A stretch of DNA of 64,000 bases from Taenia hydatigena (taxonomy: Eukaryota; Platyhelminthes; Cestoda; Cyclophyllidea; Taeniidae), in NCBI GenBank assembly GCA_036345935.2, contig JADWOT020001531.1, positions 1 to 64,000 on the forward strand. Reading direction: 5' to 3'. Under the pieces are notes generated by a model. The model had not been told where the DNA came from, did no database searches, and worked only from the letters and a program-made list of their open reading frames with translations. Of this stretch, positions 23,000-33,341 are shown piece by piece. Position 1 is the stretch's first letter. The number at the start of each line of letters is the position of its first letter. A program made the translations under genes and the position numbers.

Positions 23000-24340
23000 T
23001 CTTCTCGTTTCTGGTATTTTTGTATTGCTGAGTTGTTTGTTTCTGAGTTTGGGATTTCTTTTTAGCTACTAAGGATGACGTATAAGGTTTGTTCGCTTAC
23101 TGAACTTTAATTGACATCTCCGCCTAATAACCATGTCATGCAACCGCTTTTGGGCACATTAGATAATGCGCGGAGTCTGCGCCGCAACAAAGTAGAATTT
23201 TGTTCTAACAAATTACAAACTACACAAGGTTTCGCTTAATGTGATAAACCTTTAGGTGTTTGAGCTTCCAAGCTTAAGTTCGCAAGCAATTTATGACCCT
23301 TGTGCTCCGTTACGGTCCCAGCACTTCTTCTCAGGAGGTCACACCACAAGTATGAAAGAGGGCACCCATTTGAAACGAGTTTTACTCACATCGGTCTGGT
23401 TTCGTTGATACTTTGTGGTAGAGGGTTTCAAAGTTGGGTTAACAGGCCAATGAGTCATGATATGCAAAGGTCAATTTAGGATGTCACACTGCGCGTTTTA
23501 GGTAGTGATTTAGGTAGATCCAGTCATTCTCTATCATTGTCAGATAGTGTTATCTTGATATCAGTCCCGTCCTTGGTGATGGCAGCACCTCTTGCACTAG
23601 TTTTCAGGCCAACGGTAGGCAACTTATCCATGCATTCATTTAGCCGTCTACTCCTACTTTAGTTACCAAATGAAATCAACAAAGTCAATCGTCGTTAAAG
23701 AAGACAATTTAGAGGGTAAAAGGAGCTTTTCCTTGAACTTTGGACACAGCAAAAGTAGGGAAGACGAGATGCGAATTTGTTCTCAGTCAGCAAACGCGTA
23801 GCTGTACACGTTCAAGTAGGCATCAAGTCAGATAGCACTTATGAGCTGTTATTGTAGAGGTTCAAACAGCAACATTAAGTAAATATTAATGACGTTAAAG
23901 TTTTTGAGGCAAACAGAGCTGTTTACACCATAAGTGTAAGGACTCACTGATTTACCACCACTGGTGGTTCCGATCGCTTCTCAAACAAGTTTTCGTGCCC
24001 ATTGACTACCCTCGTCACGTTTTGATTGCAGTACCAGACTAAGATTGGTCTATTCTTTAGCAAGGCTCAATATCACAACTAAAACCGGAATTGTCATGCA
24101 TCACACACTCATGCTCTGGTAACCATGGCGCCTGCCTCAAAGTCATGTGCTTGGACACAAGTGAATAATCACAAATCATGGTTATCATGCCGTCCATATC
24201 ATCCATGGCATTTTTACTAGGCACACAAAAAAAGTATGTGCATGCGAATAACACTTACAGCCTGCACTTCGTCTCCCACTGATATCTGTCATGCAACGTT
24301 CCTCGTCAATTCTGTTCTCATGTCTCACCACTCTCGGAGA
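23000..24340. other. No firm gene
   Basis: A minus-strand GTAAGT at about 24,257 follows a short open stretch (IDEERCMTDISGRRSAG) but its acceptor is poor. Otherwise nothing is supported. Confidence 0.3.
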
Positions 24341-24353
24341 ACCTTAAACGCTA

Positions 24354-24742
24354 TAAAGACCAAGGCATACAAGTCCTAGTGACCAAGGAACAATAGGGCC
24401 AGTTTTGATTGTTCCATGGTTAGAAAAAAGTGTTTCAAGGTCCTTTAAGACGACGAAATCCGCTTCTTCGCCAACACTACGGAGCGGGGTTGAGGAAATC
24501 CGCAAGCTCAACGGTCATAAGGCTGACAACGTTTTCATGCAAGCTTTACTAACATAAAGCGAGACAGAGCCCATCTTTTATATTGCATCCGCCTCGACTA
24601 ACCCATGTCGATATACCAGGTCTTCAAAGGATTCATTTATACCAAGACGAACTATAACGCTCAAACTGACCATTTGGACATCAACTCCGGTAATGACTGT
24701 CACCATGGCATGATCGTCGCAACTGCTGTCCCCTTCAAGTAG
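24354..24742 (+). CDS. Two coding-like frames, possibly split by an intron or broken
   Basis: Frame one runs from about 24,356 to a TAA at 24,551 (PVLIVPWLEKSVSRSF, GVEEIRKLNGHKADNVFMQ). Frame two starts at ATG 24,605 and ends at TAG 24,742 (45 codons, YQVFKGFIYTKTNYNAQTDH). A good acceptor (CCGCCTCGACTAACCCATGTCGATATACCAG) lies just inside frame two, but frame one lacks a strong donor. Either they are two exons of one gene or a frameshifted pseudogene. The product is unrecognised. Confidence 0.35.
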
Positions 24743-25831
24743 TTCCCTTGGATAGATTCCCGCAAAGTCGTATTTTTAGCATCTGCGAATTGTTTAAGTG
24801 TATCCTAATCCAAGCCTTGTGTTTCCTTTCCTTCTCCTCTCCTCCCATTCCGTAGAACCTTTCGCTTGCCCTCCTCCCGTTCACCAAGTCCCCTTACTTC
24901 CTTTAACTTTACCTGTCGCTTTCTTCGGCTTTGTACTCTTATACTTGTTAAAGCAGCACTTAAATGCCTTTATTATTTTCATTTATTTAAAGAGATTAAA
25001 TGCAAAAGCCTGCCCTGTTGGAAATTTTCGGCGTTCAATGGCAGGCAGCATGCTTAACCTCTTTTAAATGGGCAGACCTGTCAAACTGCAGTTCATGCTA
25101 CACGCATCACATTTAACAAAGCGCAAGTGATGATGGACGTTAGCATTAATGTTAATTAAACTAATATCGTTTTTTCCTTTTTGGGCATCTTTGCCACCTG
25201 AGGTATTTCTTTTTTTATCATCTTGCGAACAGGAACGGATCGCAAAGGTAGCAAATTCGATGTTAATTAAAATCCTTCGTGTCTGCAAGACGAAAGTATT
25301 GTCCGTGGATAAATGGTAAAGAAGCGGAGGCCACAGCTCTTCCTTTAACAGAGTTGGGGATGATATATATTAAAAGAAAAGTGTTGCTGAATTATTCGTT
25401 CATATTTCCACCTCCTTACCTTCCCATCTCTGCTTTAAGTCACTTGCGACCATGCGACTCTTCGCCCACTTGATGTCGCACAGCTACTGACCATCTGGAC
25501 TGTTCATCTGTTTGAAACCTTACTACCAATTCAGGTGCCACATTGAAGTTCTAGCTTAAATTGTTACTGGCGCAGCCTAAAATCAGGTACCCGCATTGAC
25601 TTGACTCGGTTGCGACTTGAGAGTGGCCCTAGCTTGTCAAAGTAGACGCGCTTTAGTGTTTGTAGATGCATAGTTAATATTTGATGGAAGTGCCTCCTTC
25701 TACTAAATGACGAGACTCATTCTGTAGCCATTATCCCATTCAGCTAATAAACCGCAATGCCAAACCATAATCAGGCAGTCAAAGGTTTGACTCTATAGCT
25801 GTTGCCTGCTTTCTCATCTTTTACCTTACAG

Positions 25832-26002
25832 AAGAAACGCAAAAGCTCAATCAACTTCTTCGGGCCCTTCCAAAATGTTCTCTATGTAAGCATCAACAAT
25901 GATAGGCAAAGCGTGAACGGATTTGTCCTGGACGACGTCCTCAGCCAAACCCAGAAAATGAAAGCGGCTGTTGAAGTTGGCTACACATGCTTGCCATTGT
26001 GA
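25832..26002 (+). CDS. Terminal exon candidate, arm 1
   Basis: A strong acceptor (CTCATCTTTTACCTTACAG) is followed by 56 open codons to TGA (KKRKSSINFFGPFQNVLYVS, later DDVLSQTQKMKAAVEVGYTC). A GTAAGC at 25,886 would instead make a symmetrical 54-nt exon. The arm 2 copy has point changes and a 15-bp in-frame loss removing five residues (NGFVL), so the frame survives there. The product is unknown. Confidence 0.45.
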   Translation, partial: KKRKSSINFFGPFQNVLYVSINNDRQSVNGFVLDDVLSQTQKMKAAVEVGYTCLPL

Positions 26003-27276
26003 TTTTGTCCTAGCTCACTAGAATAGTCTTTTGCAACCTGAAATCCCTACGCTTCTGCCGACATTTGTCTGCCATCGTGTTCATTCCTGCGAACATCTTT
26101 GGGGACTCCCTTGATGTGGGCAGACTTGCCTTAACTTCATGCCATCAACTTTATCATTATATTCTTTACTTAACATATGTTAAACGCTCTTACCTCGGAT
26201 TTGGAGCAAGCTTGAGTCCATGCATTAGGCATCAGTAAACAAAAGGAATATTAGGGAAGCATCATTACGGCAGGAACCCATTTCTGTGTAAGAGTTCGAC
26301 ACTGTACGTGAAGGGTTTCCCTCTGTACTGACAAAATTCATTGGATTTTTCCACTTGTCGGTAGGAATGTAGCTCTGCGCGCAAGATTTCAGGACCTATA
26401 CTTTGCTCTGTGAGTTTGCGATGGAGAGGATGTCAGCAGAATTAGTGAATTCCTTAGCAAAGGACAAAAGTTCAGACTAGGAATGTAAGTGGTTCTTTTT
26501 GAGTTAATTTAGAACTGCCCACCACTAAAGGTAGATTTCCTTCTAAGGTAAGCGCTCGTCTTTGGAAAAGTGTTAAGTGCCAAGTCGTAAGGTAAAGTAA
26601 TCTACTTTTGCCAGCCGAATTCATAAACGATGAAAAGGATTGTAAATTACCATACACCTTCCTCAACTTGACGTCGCAAATGTGCGAAACCTAGTTTCCA
26701 AGGCTTTTACAGAAAACGATTTCAATGAGCGGTACAGCTCTTAACGATTTGCAATACTGAAAACTGCAAAATGGGCATAGATTGTATGTGGTCTGGATAC
26801 AGAATTTGCCTGGTGATCTATGGGTTAAGAGCACAATGAATGCATTTTATCCTTATTAGTTATCATTATTTTATAACTTATTATTACCATCTTAGTCATA
26901 GTTGGGACTGTCCCTGCCTTCTTTTCTCATGCAAATCTTGAGTAAAGATAAAATTTTACTTGTGTAATTTTATTTTGACTCGCTGTAAACCTTCATAGCA
27001 ACCATATCGTTCCTTCACACAATAGTTGTGTCATCGTAATGACGTTGCTTACACTCGATTTCCTTTATAGTAGAGCCTCAGTGCTAAGTTTATAAGGGAC
27101 TTGTAAAACCGTGGAATTGAATCAGGTTGAAGAAAAGCACTCTGGTGTATTTTGCATGTGAAACGACAATCACGTGCTAGATTGGCACGCCTATTCCCAT
27201 TAAAATATAGCCTCAGTTTAATTAAATTTGTCTCGCTTGGTATGACACAAACGCTCTCCTTTGCTTTTGTGCACAG

Positions 27277-27498
27277 AGGCCATGCGATCGCCCCCTACCA
27301 TCGAGTCCCCGCTGTCACCAGCGGAACGCTGCGCTCCAAAGAAGGAGACCTTCGTCCCCTCACCTCTGCATGCATTCATTTTCTCACATCTCGATGTTGC
27401 TCCTCTACCCACTAACTTCGCCAATGCCTGGGAGTGTAGATGGAATTCCATGCGGTACCTGATAATTTGCCGTAAAATCACTAACGAACTGATGACAG
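27277..27498 (+). CDS. 222-nt internal exon, arm 1
   Basis: A strong acceptor (CTCTCCTTTGCTTTTGTGCACAG) and donor (ACAG/GTAACA) bound 222 nt in phase 1-1. It is GC-rich against its flanks and reads RSPPTIESPLSPAERCAPKK, then FIFSHLDVAPLPTNFANAWE and WNSMRYLIICRKITNELM. The Pro/Ser-rich first half looks disordered and the second half folded. The arm 2 copy keeps both splice sites and differs by two replacements (L/P, R/C) and one silent change. The family is not recognised. Confidence 0.55.
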
Positions 27499-28018
27499 GT
27501 AACATTGTCTTCAGCATGTCTTAAATTAAATTGGTATTACTCTCAGCCTTTCCATTCTTTAACAATGATTCGTCTACTTCGAGTGGAGTCACCTGCTTGT
27601 AGTTTAAACAGTTCTAACGAAATCACACCTTGTCCTACATAATTAAATTTGGCATGTTTTAGACCAGTATATTGGACAATGAGTGTAAAGTGCAGTCAAA
27701 ACAACAGAATGCAGTTAAGTTTTGATGCTCTTAATAATATAGCGGTGAAAATAAATAAGTTCTTTTACCAAACAATCAAAATTGCGCTAGCTTCCAATTA
27801 GTAAACACCAAAGCTTATAGCCGACCGCCAAAATGAGGTGTGTCAAAAGGCGATAGCGATGCTAGGTTTAAGTTCACGGATGATTGGTTGGCAGTGGGTC
27901 TGTGAAGGATCATCATCTCTATAAGCTTACTGCAACCCCCTGTTATGCAGAGAGGCACAGATACCCCTTTTACTGGACGCTGAGTGTGGTGAGAAGGGTT
28001 AAATTTGGATGAGTTTCA

Positions 28019-28276
28019 ATGAAAGCGCTGCTCGCGAGGTCACTATCACCAGGTTCAAAATTCTTAAGAGCATTTCCAGGACGTCCCTTCCATCAAACTT
28101 CTTCCTCATTCGACTTGCGCAAACAACTTCTCTGTGGGGCGAATGGTAGTCGGTTTCGGTATAAATTTCAAATTAGCAAAACTAGAATTTTGCGAAAAAA
28201 CAAGTTCATTTGGGTCATTATAACCCGCAGCATGCACTGTGGGTATCACTGGCCTCGATGGCAGACGAGCAAATGA
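28019..28276 (+). CDS. First-exon candidate with mitochondrial-type presequence, arm 1
   Basis: The ATG frame starts MKALLARSLSPGSKFLRAFP and continues GRPFHQTSSSF. It is rich in Arg, Lys, Leu and Ser with no acidic residue in the first 40, and it has an RxF-type cleavage region. This is the usual look of a mitochondrial targeting presequence. Donors GTAGTC (28,146) or GTATAA (28,159) could end the exon, or the 85-codon frame could be used whole. The arm 2 copy is identical over all 258 bases even though this is the diverged outer part of the repeat. Confidence 0.4.
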   Translation: MKALLARSLSPGSKFLRAFPGRPFHQTSSSFDLRKQLLCGANGSRFRYKFQISKTRILRKNKFIWVIITRSMHCGYHWPRWQTSK

Positions 28277-29280
28277 CGAATCCGCATTTATGCACTCTCA
28301 GGCTCACACTAAGAAGCAGTTGAACAGTCTTCTCCTTATATGCTCATCTCTCTCCTAAGTAAGACTGTACTCTGAGCACTGAAATGCTGCCTCCTCCGCA
28401 TGGAACAAAGTGACTCGCCATAGGGGGCGATGCAATGAAAGTGGCTACAGGTGAGTGGATGGTGAGCATGGGATTCAACAATTTTAGTAGTCACTATCGG
28501 ATGGTCGCTGTCATCATTCAATGAATATCTTTAGGGAGAACATATCAGATAGTAGACTAATGACGTATAGCTACGCTGCTTCCACACATTGGTCATATAA
28601 CATTCATCGCCCTACCATGGCCCACTGTGAATTTTTGGAAGGATTGGAATGCTATACATGTGGCAAATAAATTGGCATCAACCAAGAATTTGACGCCATT
28701 TCCTGACAAACGCTAGTGATAACAAGTATGGTACGAATTGTATGCAATGGTAAAAACAAGGCAGAAATGAGGAACGTTACTAATTGCGACTTTGTTACAC
28801 TTAAAAAATCGCACAATGTTCGGTGACCCTCGTCAAATGTTAGACTTTCTCTGTTATTCTGCGCAGCCGGATATTTCGAGAACTGCTGAACTGACTTGCA
28901 AATATGTGACAGCATATTCTACTATGGCCTTAAAAGAGGATGCACTGCCGTATATAGCCATTGGATGTTTTATAAATATCATGCATGAGAGCTGCAGAAG
29001 ATACCAAGCATGTGATGCTCACATCGTTCGCTAAATGAGAGTAAGTTTCAGAGACCGCAACTTCCCCTTTAAGCATGCATGCTCTTCGTCAAACAGATCA
29101 CACACATACTTATTTTGCAAATCTATGTTAAGGAAAAGTATGTATGCATCCTCCAAGAGCCTTATTTAAAAGGCACTTGGGATTGATTTCCTCAAACACA
29201 GGTGACCATTAGTGTCCCGGAAAATTGACAAAGTACTTCCTTTAAATCAAACGACAGTAGAGTGGTAAAATATGTATTTA

Positions 29281-29508
29281 TCAAAGATGTTGAAATTTTG
29301 CATGTGCATAATGGTTGTTACAGTGGAGCCCTACTTCCCTATAAATATAAAGCAATTGTGCTGCAAGGAGCGAAGGGCTCATCAAAAGTAGATCATTCGA
29401 GTCCTGAGAGAGAATACTTGTGACGATACGATTAAAGGCGCGAAACTTTGCACAATCCAAAGCAAGCGAAGAGGAGCATTTGAAACCCGCGTAGGGCATG
29501 ACTCGCAA
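29281..29508 (-). CDS. Coding-like frame, arm 1 (75 codons)
   Basis: The minus-strand frame reads DCAKFRAFNRIVTSILSQ then DLLLMSPSLLAAQLLYIYRE and ends in TGA. It looks helical. The arm 2 copy differs at four bases, all changing residues (A/T, L/S, L/F, A/V). An overlapping second minus frame (29,382-29,642) also stays open in both arms, so the true frame is uncertain. Confidence 0.35.
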   Translation of the reverse strand: MRVMPYAGFKCSSSLALDCAKFRAFNRIVTSILSQDSNDLLLMSPSLLAAQLLYIYREVGLHCNNHYAHAKFQHL

Positions 29509-30415
29509 TGTGGAGAGCTAAGTTGCTTACACCAGTTTGGTAGAGCTAAGTGAAGTACATTCACCACAAATTCATTCAAACTGGTAGTCGCGCAACACAA
29601 CAAAGGTGTGGGAGTTGAGAGCAACACCATCGGTGAGGACACTGATTACACTCGTGCAAACACTGAGAGGTGAAACCTACAACATCATAGTGGGTCACTA
29701 AAAGCCTGTATAAATGTTTTCAAAATGGATATTTGAAATTGGTTTGAATGCTACTAATACGGCGGATTAATTACCCTTAAGGCTATGAATCATTCAGCAA
29801 AACTGACAGAGACTGAGGAGAGTGAGCTGTAGAATTAATCGGCAGTCCACTACGCACCGTCAACACTTAAAATACATAATTCAAATTGGCCTTCATGAGA
29901 AAAAGGAAAATACTTAAAAGCACACCGACAAGACTTATGGCAGTGCTTAAGGCCTGGAGCTTAAATTAGGTATGCTGATGGAGTACTTCAGCTGAACTTG
30001 TAATCCTTTCCTTCTCACAACTTCTCCGCCCATCGTAAGTATCGCGTTCTGCACACTCAAAGGACTTGTGCGCTTAACCAAGCCTGTGGGTGAACACACT
30101 GCAATTAATTGAGAAAGTGAAAATTAGCAAACAATCAATCTAATGTGTGTGCGCACCGAAGCCACTGCTCTGGTTTGTTTCTCTGATCACAAATATCTTT
30201 ACACTCAACACTCGCCCAAACGCCCGAAAAGAGTAAGTAGGCGCATTTCACTATGCCCATGGGAGATATCGATGAACAATTTGGAGCCTTCAGAGTCCTC
30301 TATCATTGACCCACAAGGAGAGGATTGTTGGGGATGATGGGTAAGTGCTTGAGCAACGTCATGAACACTCACTGCTGGTGAGGACACAGGGAGCCAAGTG
30401 TTCTAGAAGCTTATT

Positions 30416-30835
30416 TTAAAGGAGGCAAAAGAATGGGGAAACAAGTACAAAATCACTTGTTTTAAACTGAGGGTAGCTAAGCATGCATGGTCGGGTAACT
30501 AAAAGCAAAGCATGAAGGCGGATGACCAAAAAGGCAAAACTACAGCAAGGGATAGGAAAGGGCTTCTTGCCTGGGCTATAAGAGGTACTTCTGCTATTAG
30601 AGGCTGTATATCCTCGTCTGGTTAAAATAGGTGATTCTGAAGTACTGAGGTGGAAAAATGTTGTCGTTGCTGCTGTCTCAGCTTGAGTTACTTCAAGCTG
30701 TGCCGCTACATCACACATGTCAGGGTTTGTGCAGCAAAGTCCAAATAGAACGCTTTGAGAGGCGACGATGATTGTGAAAATGGAGTTGGAACTAATCAAT
30801 AGATTTGACCTAGAATAAAAAGAACCAATGCACAC
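30416..30835 (-). CDS. Open frame of 139 codons, arm 1
   Basis: The frame is open in both arms but its first codon is GTG, so as a eukaryotic gene it would be an exon. It contains SIFTIIVASQSVLFGLCCTN, then a Gln/Thr/Ser-rich part (LEVTQAETAATTTFFHL). The arm 2 copy has six replacements and I found no silent changes. No family is recognised. Confidence 0.3.
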   Translation of the reverse strand: MCIGSFYSRSNLLISSNSIFTIIVASQSVLFGLCCTNPDMCDVAAQLEVTQAETAATTTFFHLSTSESPILTRRGYTASNSRSTSYSPGKKPFPIPCCSFAFLVIRLHALLLVTRPCMLSYPQFKTSDFVLVSPFFCLL

Positions 30836-32287
30836 GTCCCAAAAAGCACCTTAGAAAACCCTAATAATATTGCATCAAAATATGCCTCCATAAGATTTCA
30901 AAATTTATCACTGATTGCAGAACCATGGAATTTGCCGAAGGCCATTGTTCCGCTCAGTTTGCTTAATCGAGCATTTCTAGGCTGAAAATGCAGAGCATAC
31001 AAATATACCAATTCTATGCTTTTTGTGGTACATCTATGAAGTGCTTTAAAAGTTATAATTTTGGTTTCCCAATAATCACAAAGTAGCTTTGCTTCAATTC
31101 GTAGATTTAACATTTAACATGAAAGGGTTGTTAAGAAAGGCGTGAAGGAAACTTGTCAGCCCCAAACATGGCTGTCAGTTGTTGACCATTGAGACACATT
31201 GCCTGCAAATTCGTGGTAATGTCTGCTGATGGTGGCCACAAGATGTTCTTGTGACTGCCTCTCCTCGGTTAATGCTAAGCCTCCAAATAGGTAGACATAT
31301 CACTCAGGTCGATAAGTGTCCCGATTGGCCGCTTTTGGGATACGGCAACAACTCGGAAGTGAGACATCCTCATTGCAGTGAAATGGCATTATAAAAGCAT
31401 TCCTGATTGGGTCAGGAAGATATTGTTTCTTCTGCAGTAAGCGCTCTGTGCAAATTTAGCTGTACGTAGCTCGAGTTTTTCGGGTTAACAGGCCGAATTG
31501 AATCTGGGCAGCATAAACTACGAGGGGAGAAATACAGGACCCATCAGACAGCACTGTACGAAGACCACGACCCATGCACGTGTGTTACGATGCAGGAGCT
31601 TAGATTCTTGTATGCATTTTGAAGAGTCGATGCGATAGCGTTTTGTACGCTTAAATCTGAATCGGGAGTGTCGAACGCTTTAGCATTTGCTAACTGTGTA
31701 CACTACTACCAAAATCTGCTCTAAGGACCACTTACTAACTTCATGGCTGTTTATCAGTGAATTTCATCGTGAGGCAGTCGGTGCTAATTTTTATTCATTT
31801 AGATTCATTTGAGATTATAATTATGCCAATCAGCCATCTCGAGTGGTTGACAAATGACTGCTAGCCATCAAACAAAAAAGCGGTTGGTAGGAAATTGACT
31901 TAGCAATGCTGTTCTCTATGTGAAGGGAATAAGTGCTCGCGACTTCCTTGGAACTAGCGTTTTGGTATTTGGACTCCCACAATAAGTCACTCTTCGCAAC
32001 GAAGTGACGAGGGCTAGGCATTAAAGAAAGTGGCTTCATTCCATCCATCTACCGTTCTGAGCTAGCTAACTTGCATGTCGGCGCAATTGAAGTTAGTTCA
32101 AATGCCTGATTTGAAGTTATGCCTTCACTTAGATGAAATTTGTGCCAGTGTAGCGCTCTAGCTTCACAAACTTAGACCTGTGACGTTCCAACAGCCTTAG
32201 ACGAATCTTAAAGCAACGTCGTGTGCAAAATGTGCTAAAAATTAAGGCCAAATAATTGGGGATTAAGGAAATACCTATTCTGCTAAA

Positions 32288-32602
32288 GTGGCAGATATGC
32301 AACCAAAGATACACGTCTTTTATACCCAAAGGGAAAAACCGGAGAGCATTCTTCTTCCCAGAGGCTCTAAAATATCACGGATTTGCAGGCACAGTAAGAG
32401 TGGCTGGTTGGTAGACCAACTGTTTAGGGTTATAACGACAGCTAATCTAAAAAGCACAACAGTGCTTGTGGTTCCGGACATGTATCTGTCAGTGCAGTTT
32501 GATCACTCTCGTATGCGCTATTTTGTCTCTGCACGAGTTGATGCTTCTGGCCAGCCTTCTTACACCGCACGAATTAATAACTTGGCACTGTTCGCCAAAT
32601 AA
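32288..32602 (+). CDS. Open frame of 104 codons, arm 1 (frameshifted in arm 2)
   Basis: The first codon is GTG; the first ATG is four codons in. The second half reads VVPDMYLSVQFDHSRMRYFV and SARVDASGQPSYTARINNLA, beta-strand-like, ending TAA. A weak acceptor (CACAACAG) at 32,462 could begin an exon at this second half. Arm 2 has one extra A in the run near 32,450, which breaks the long frame but leaves the second half intact. Confidence 0.35.
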   Translation: MADMQPKIHVFYTQREKPESILLPRGSKISRICRHSKSGWLVDQLFRVITTANLKSTTVLVVPDMYLSVQFDHSRMRYFVSARVDASGQPSYTARINNLALFAK

Positions 32603-32957
32603 CAGACCTCTATATTTATGTTTACAACCGTTATTTTATCCACAAATGATTTGCTCCTTAATTACCCGACCTAGTTAGCAGAAAATAAAGAAATGAAAAG
32701 GCTAGAGCATTCTACCTTTCGTGGACAAAAAAACTAGACAAGTGCGCAATGGTAAAGACTAACAAAGAATTAGACACCATGCCAATGGAAGATAAATGGA
32801 GCTCCAACACAGCTGACCTCCCAGAACTGTGTTCGCTTATGTACGAACACAATGTTTAGCATGCTTGTAGAGTCTAAGATTCGGAATGCGAAAATCACTC
32901 ACTAAAACTCGGTGATGGCAGTGGCGATTTAGTGGCGAATGCAACAAAGATCCTGCC

Positions 32958-33341
32958 ATGGCGTTGTCCGTAGCACGACGACTCACTCAGCTATGGCTGA
33001 CATCTTTCACCGATGGCTATTCTGGTAAATGCACCATTTTTCTACAATTCGAACACAAAATTCGGTTTAGCGGCGAAAATTTCGACGAAGTAAACAGCAT
33101 ATTCGACAGGGTAGAGGAAGTCTCACTGAGAGACCATGAGGCGGCCATTGCAGACCCCGTGATGGGGGCTGCGTCAGAATTTCTGGGGACAGAGAGGGAG
33201 AAGTGTCTCGTTCACCCTATGTTCCCACTGAAATCCGTTAGCTCTAACCTATTCGGTAAAAGGCCTACAAGACAGAAGGCAAGAAGACAATCGGGAAACG
33301 CGCCGCATCTTCATTCCTTGTGTAAATCTGTGTCGTGCTGA
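32958..33341 (+). CDS. 127-codon gene in good start context, arm 1
   Basis: ATG sits in GCCATGG, a near-ideal Kozak context, and the frame runs 127 codons to TGA in both arms without indels. Residues 19-70 (YSGKCTIFLQFEHKIRF, then FDEVNSIFDRVEEVSLRDHE) weakly resemble the golgin A7/ERF4 fold, which has YSxGxxCxF near the start and a following helix with xFxExVxxLNxxxxEAE. The tail is basic (KRPTRQKARRQ). If correct, it would act with a palmitoyltransferase on membranes. That is a remote guess. Arm 2 differs by seven bases, all replacements. Confidence 0.5.
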   Translation: MALSVARRLTQLWLTSFTDGYSGKCTIFLQFEHKIRFSGENFDEVNSIFDRVEEVSLRDHEAAIADPVMGAASEFLGTEREKCLVHPMFPLKSVSSNLFGKRPTRQKARRQSGNAPHLHSLCKSVSC

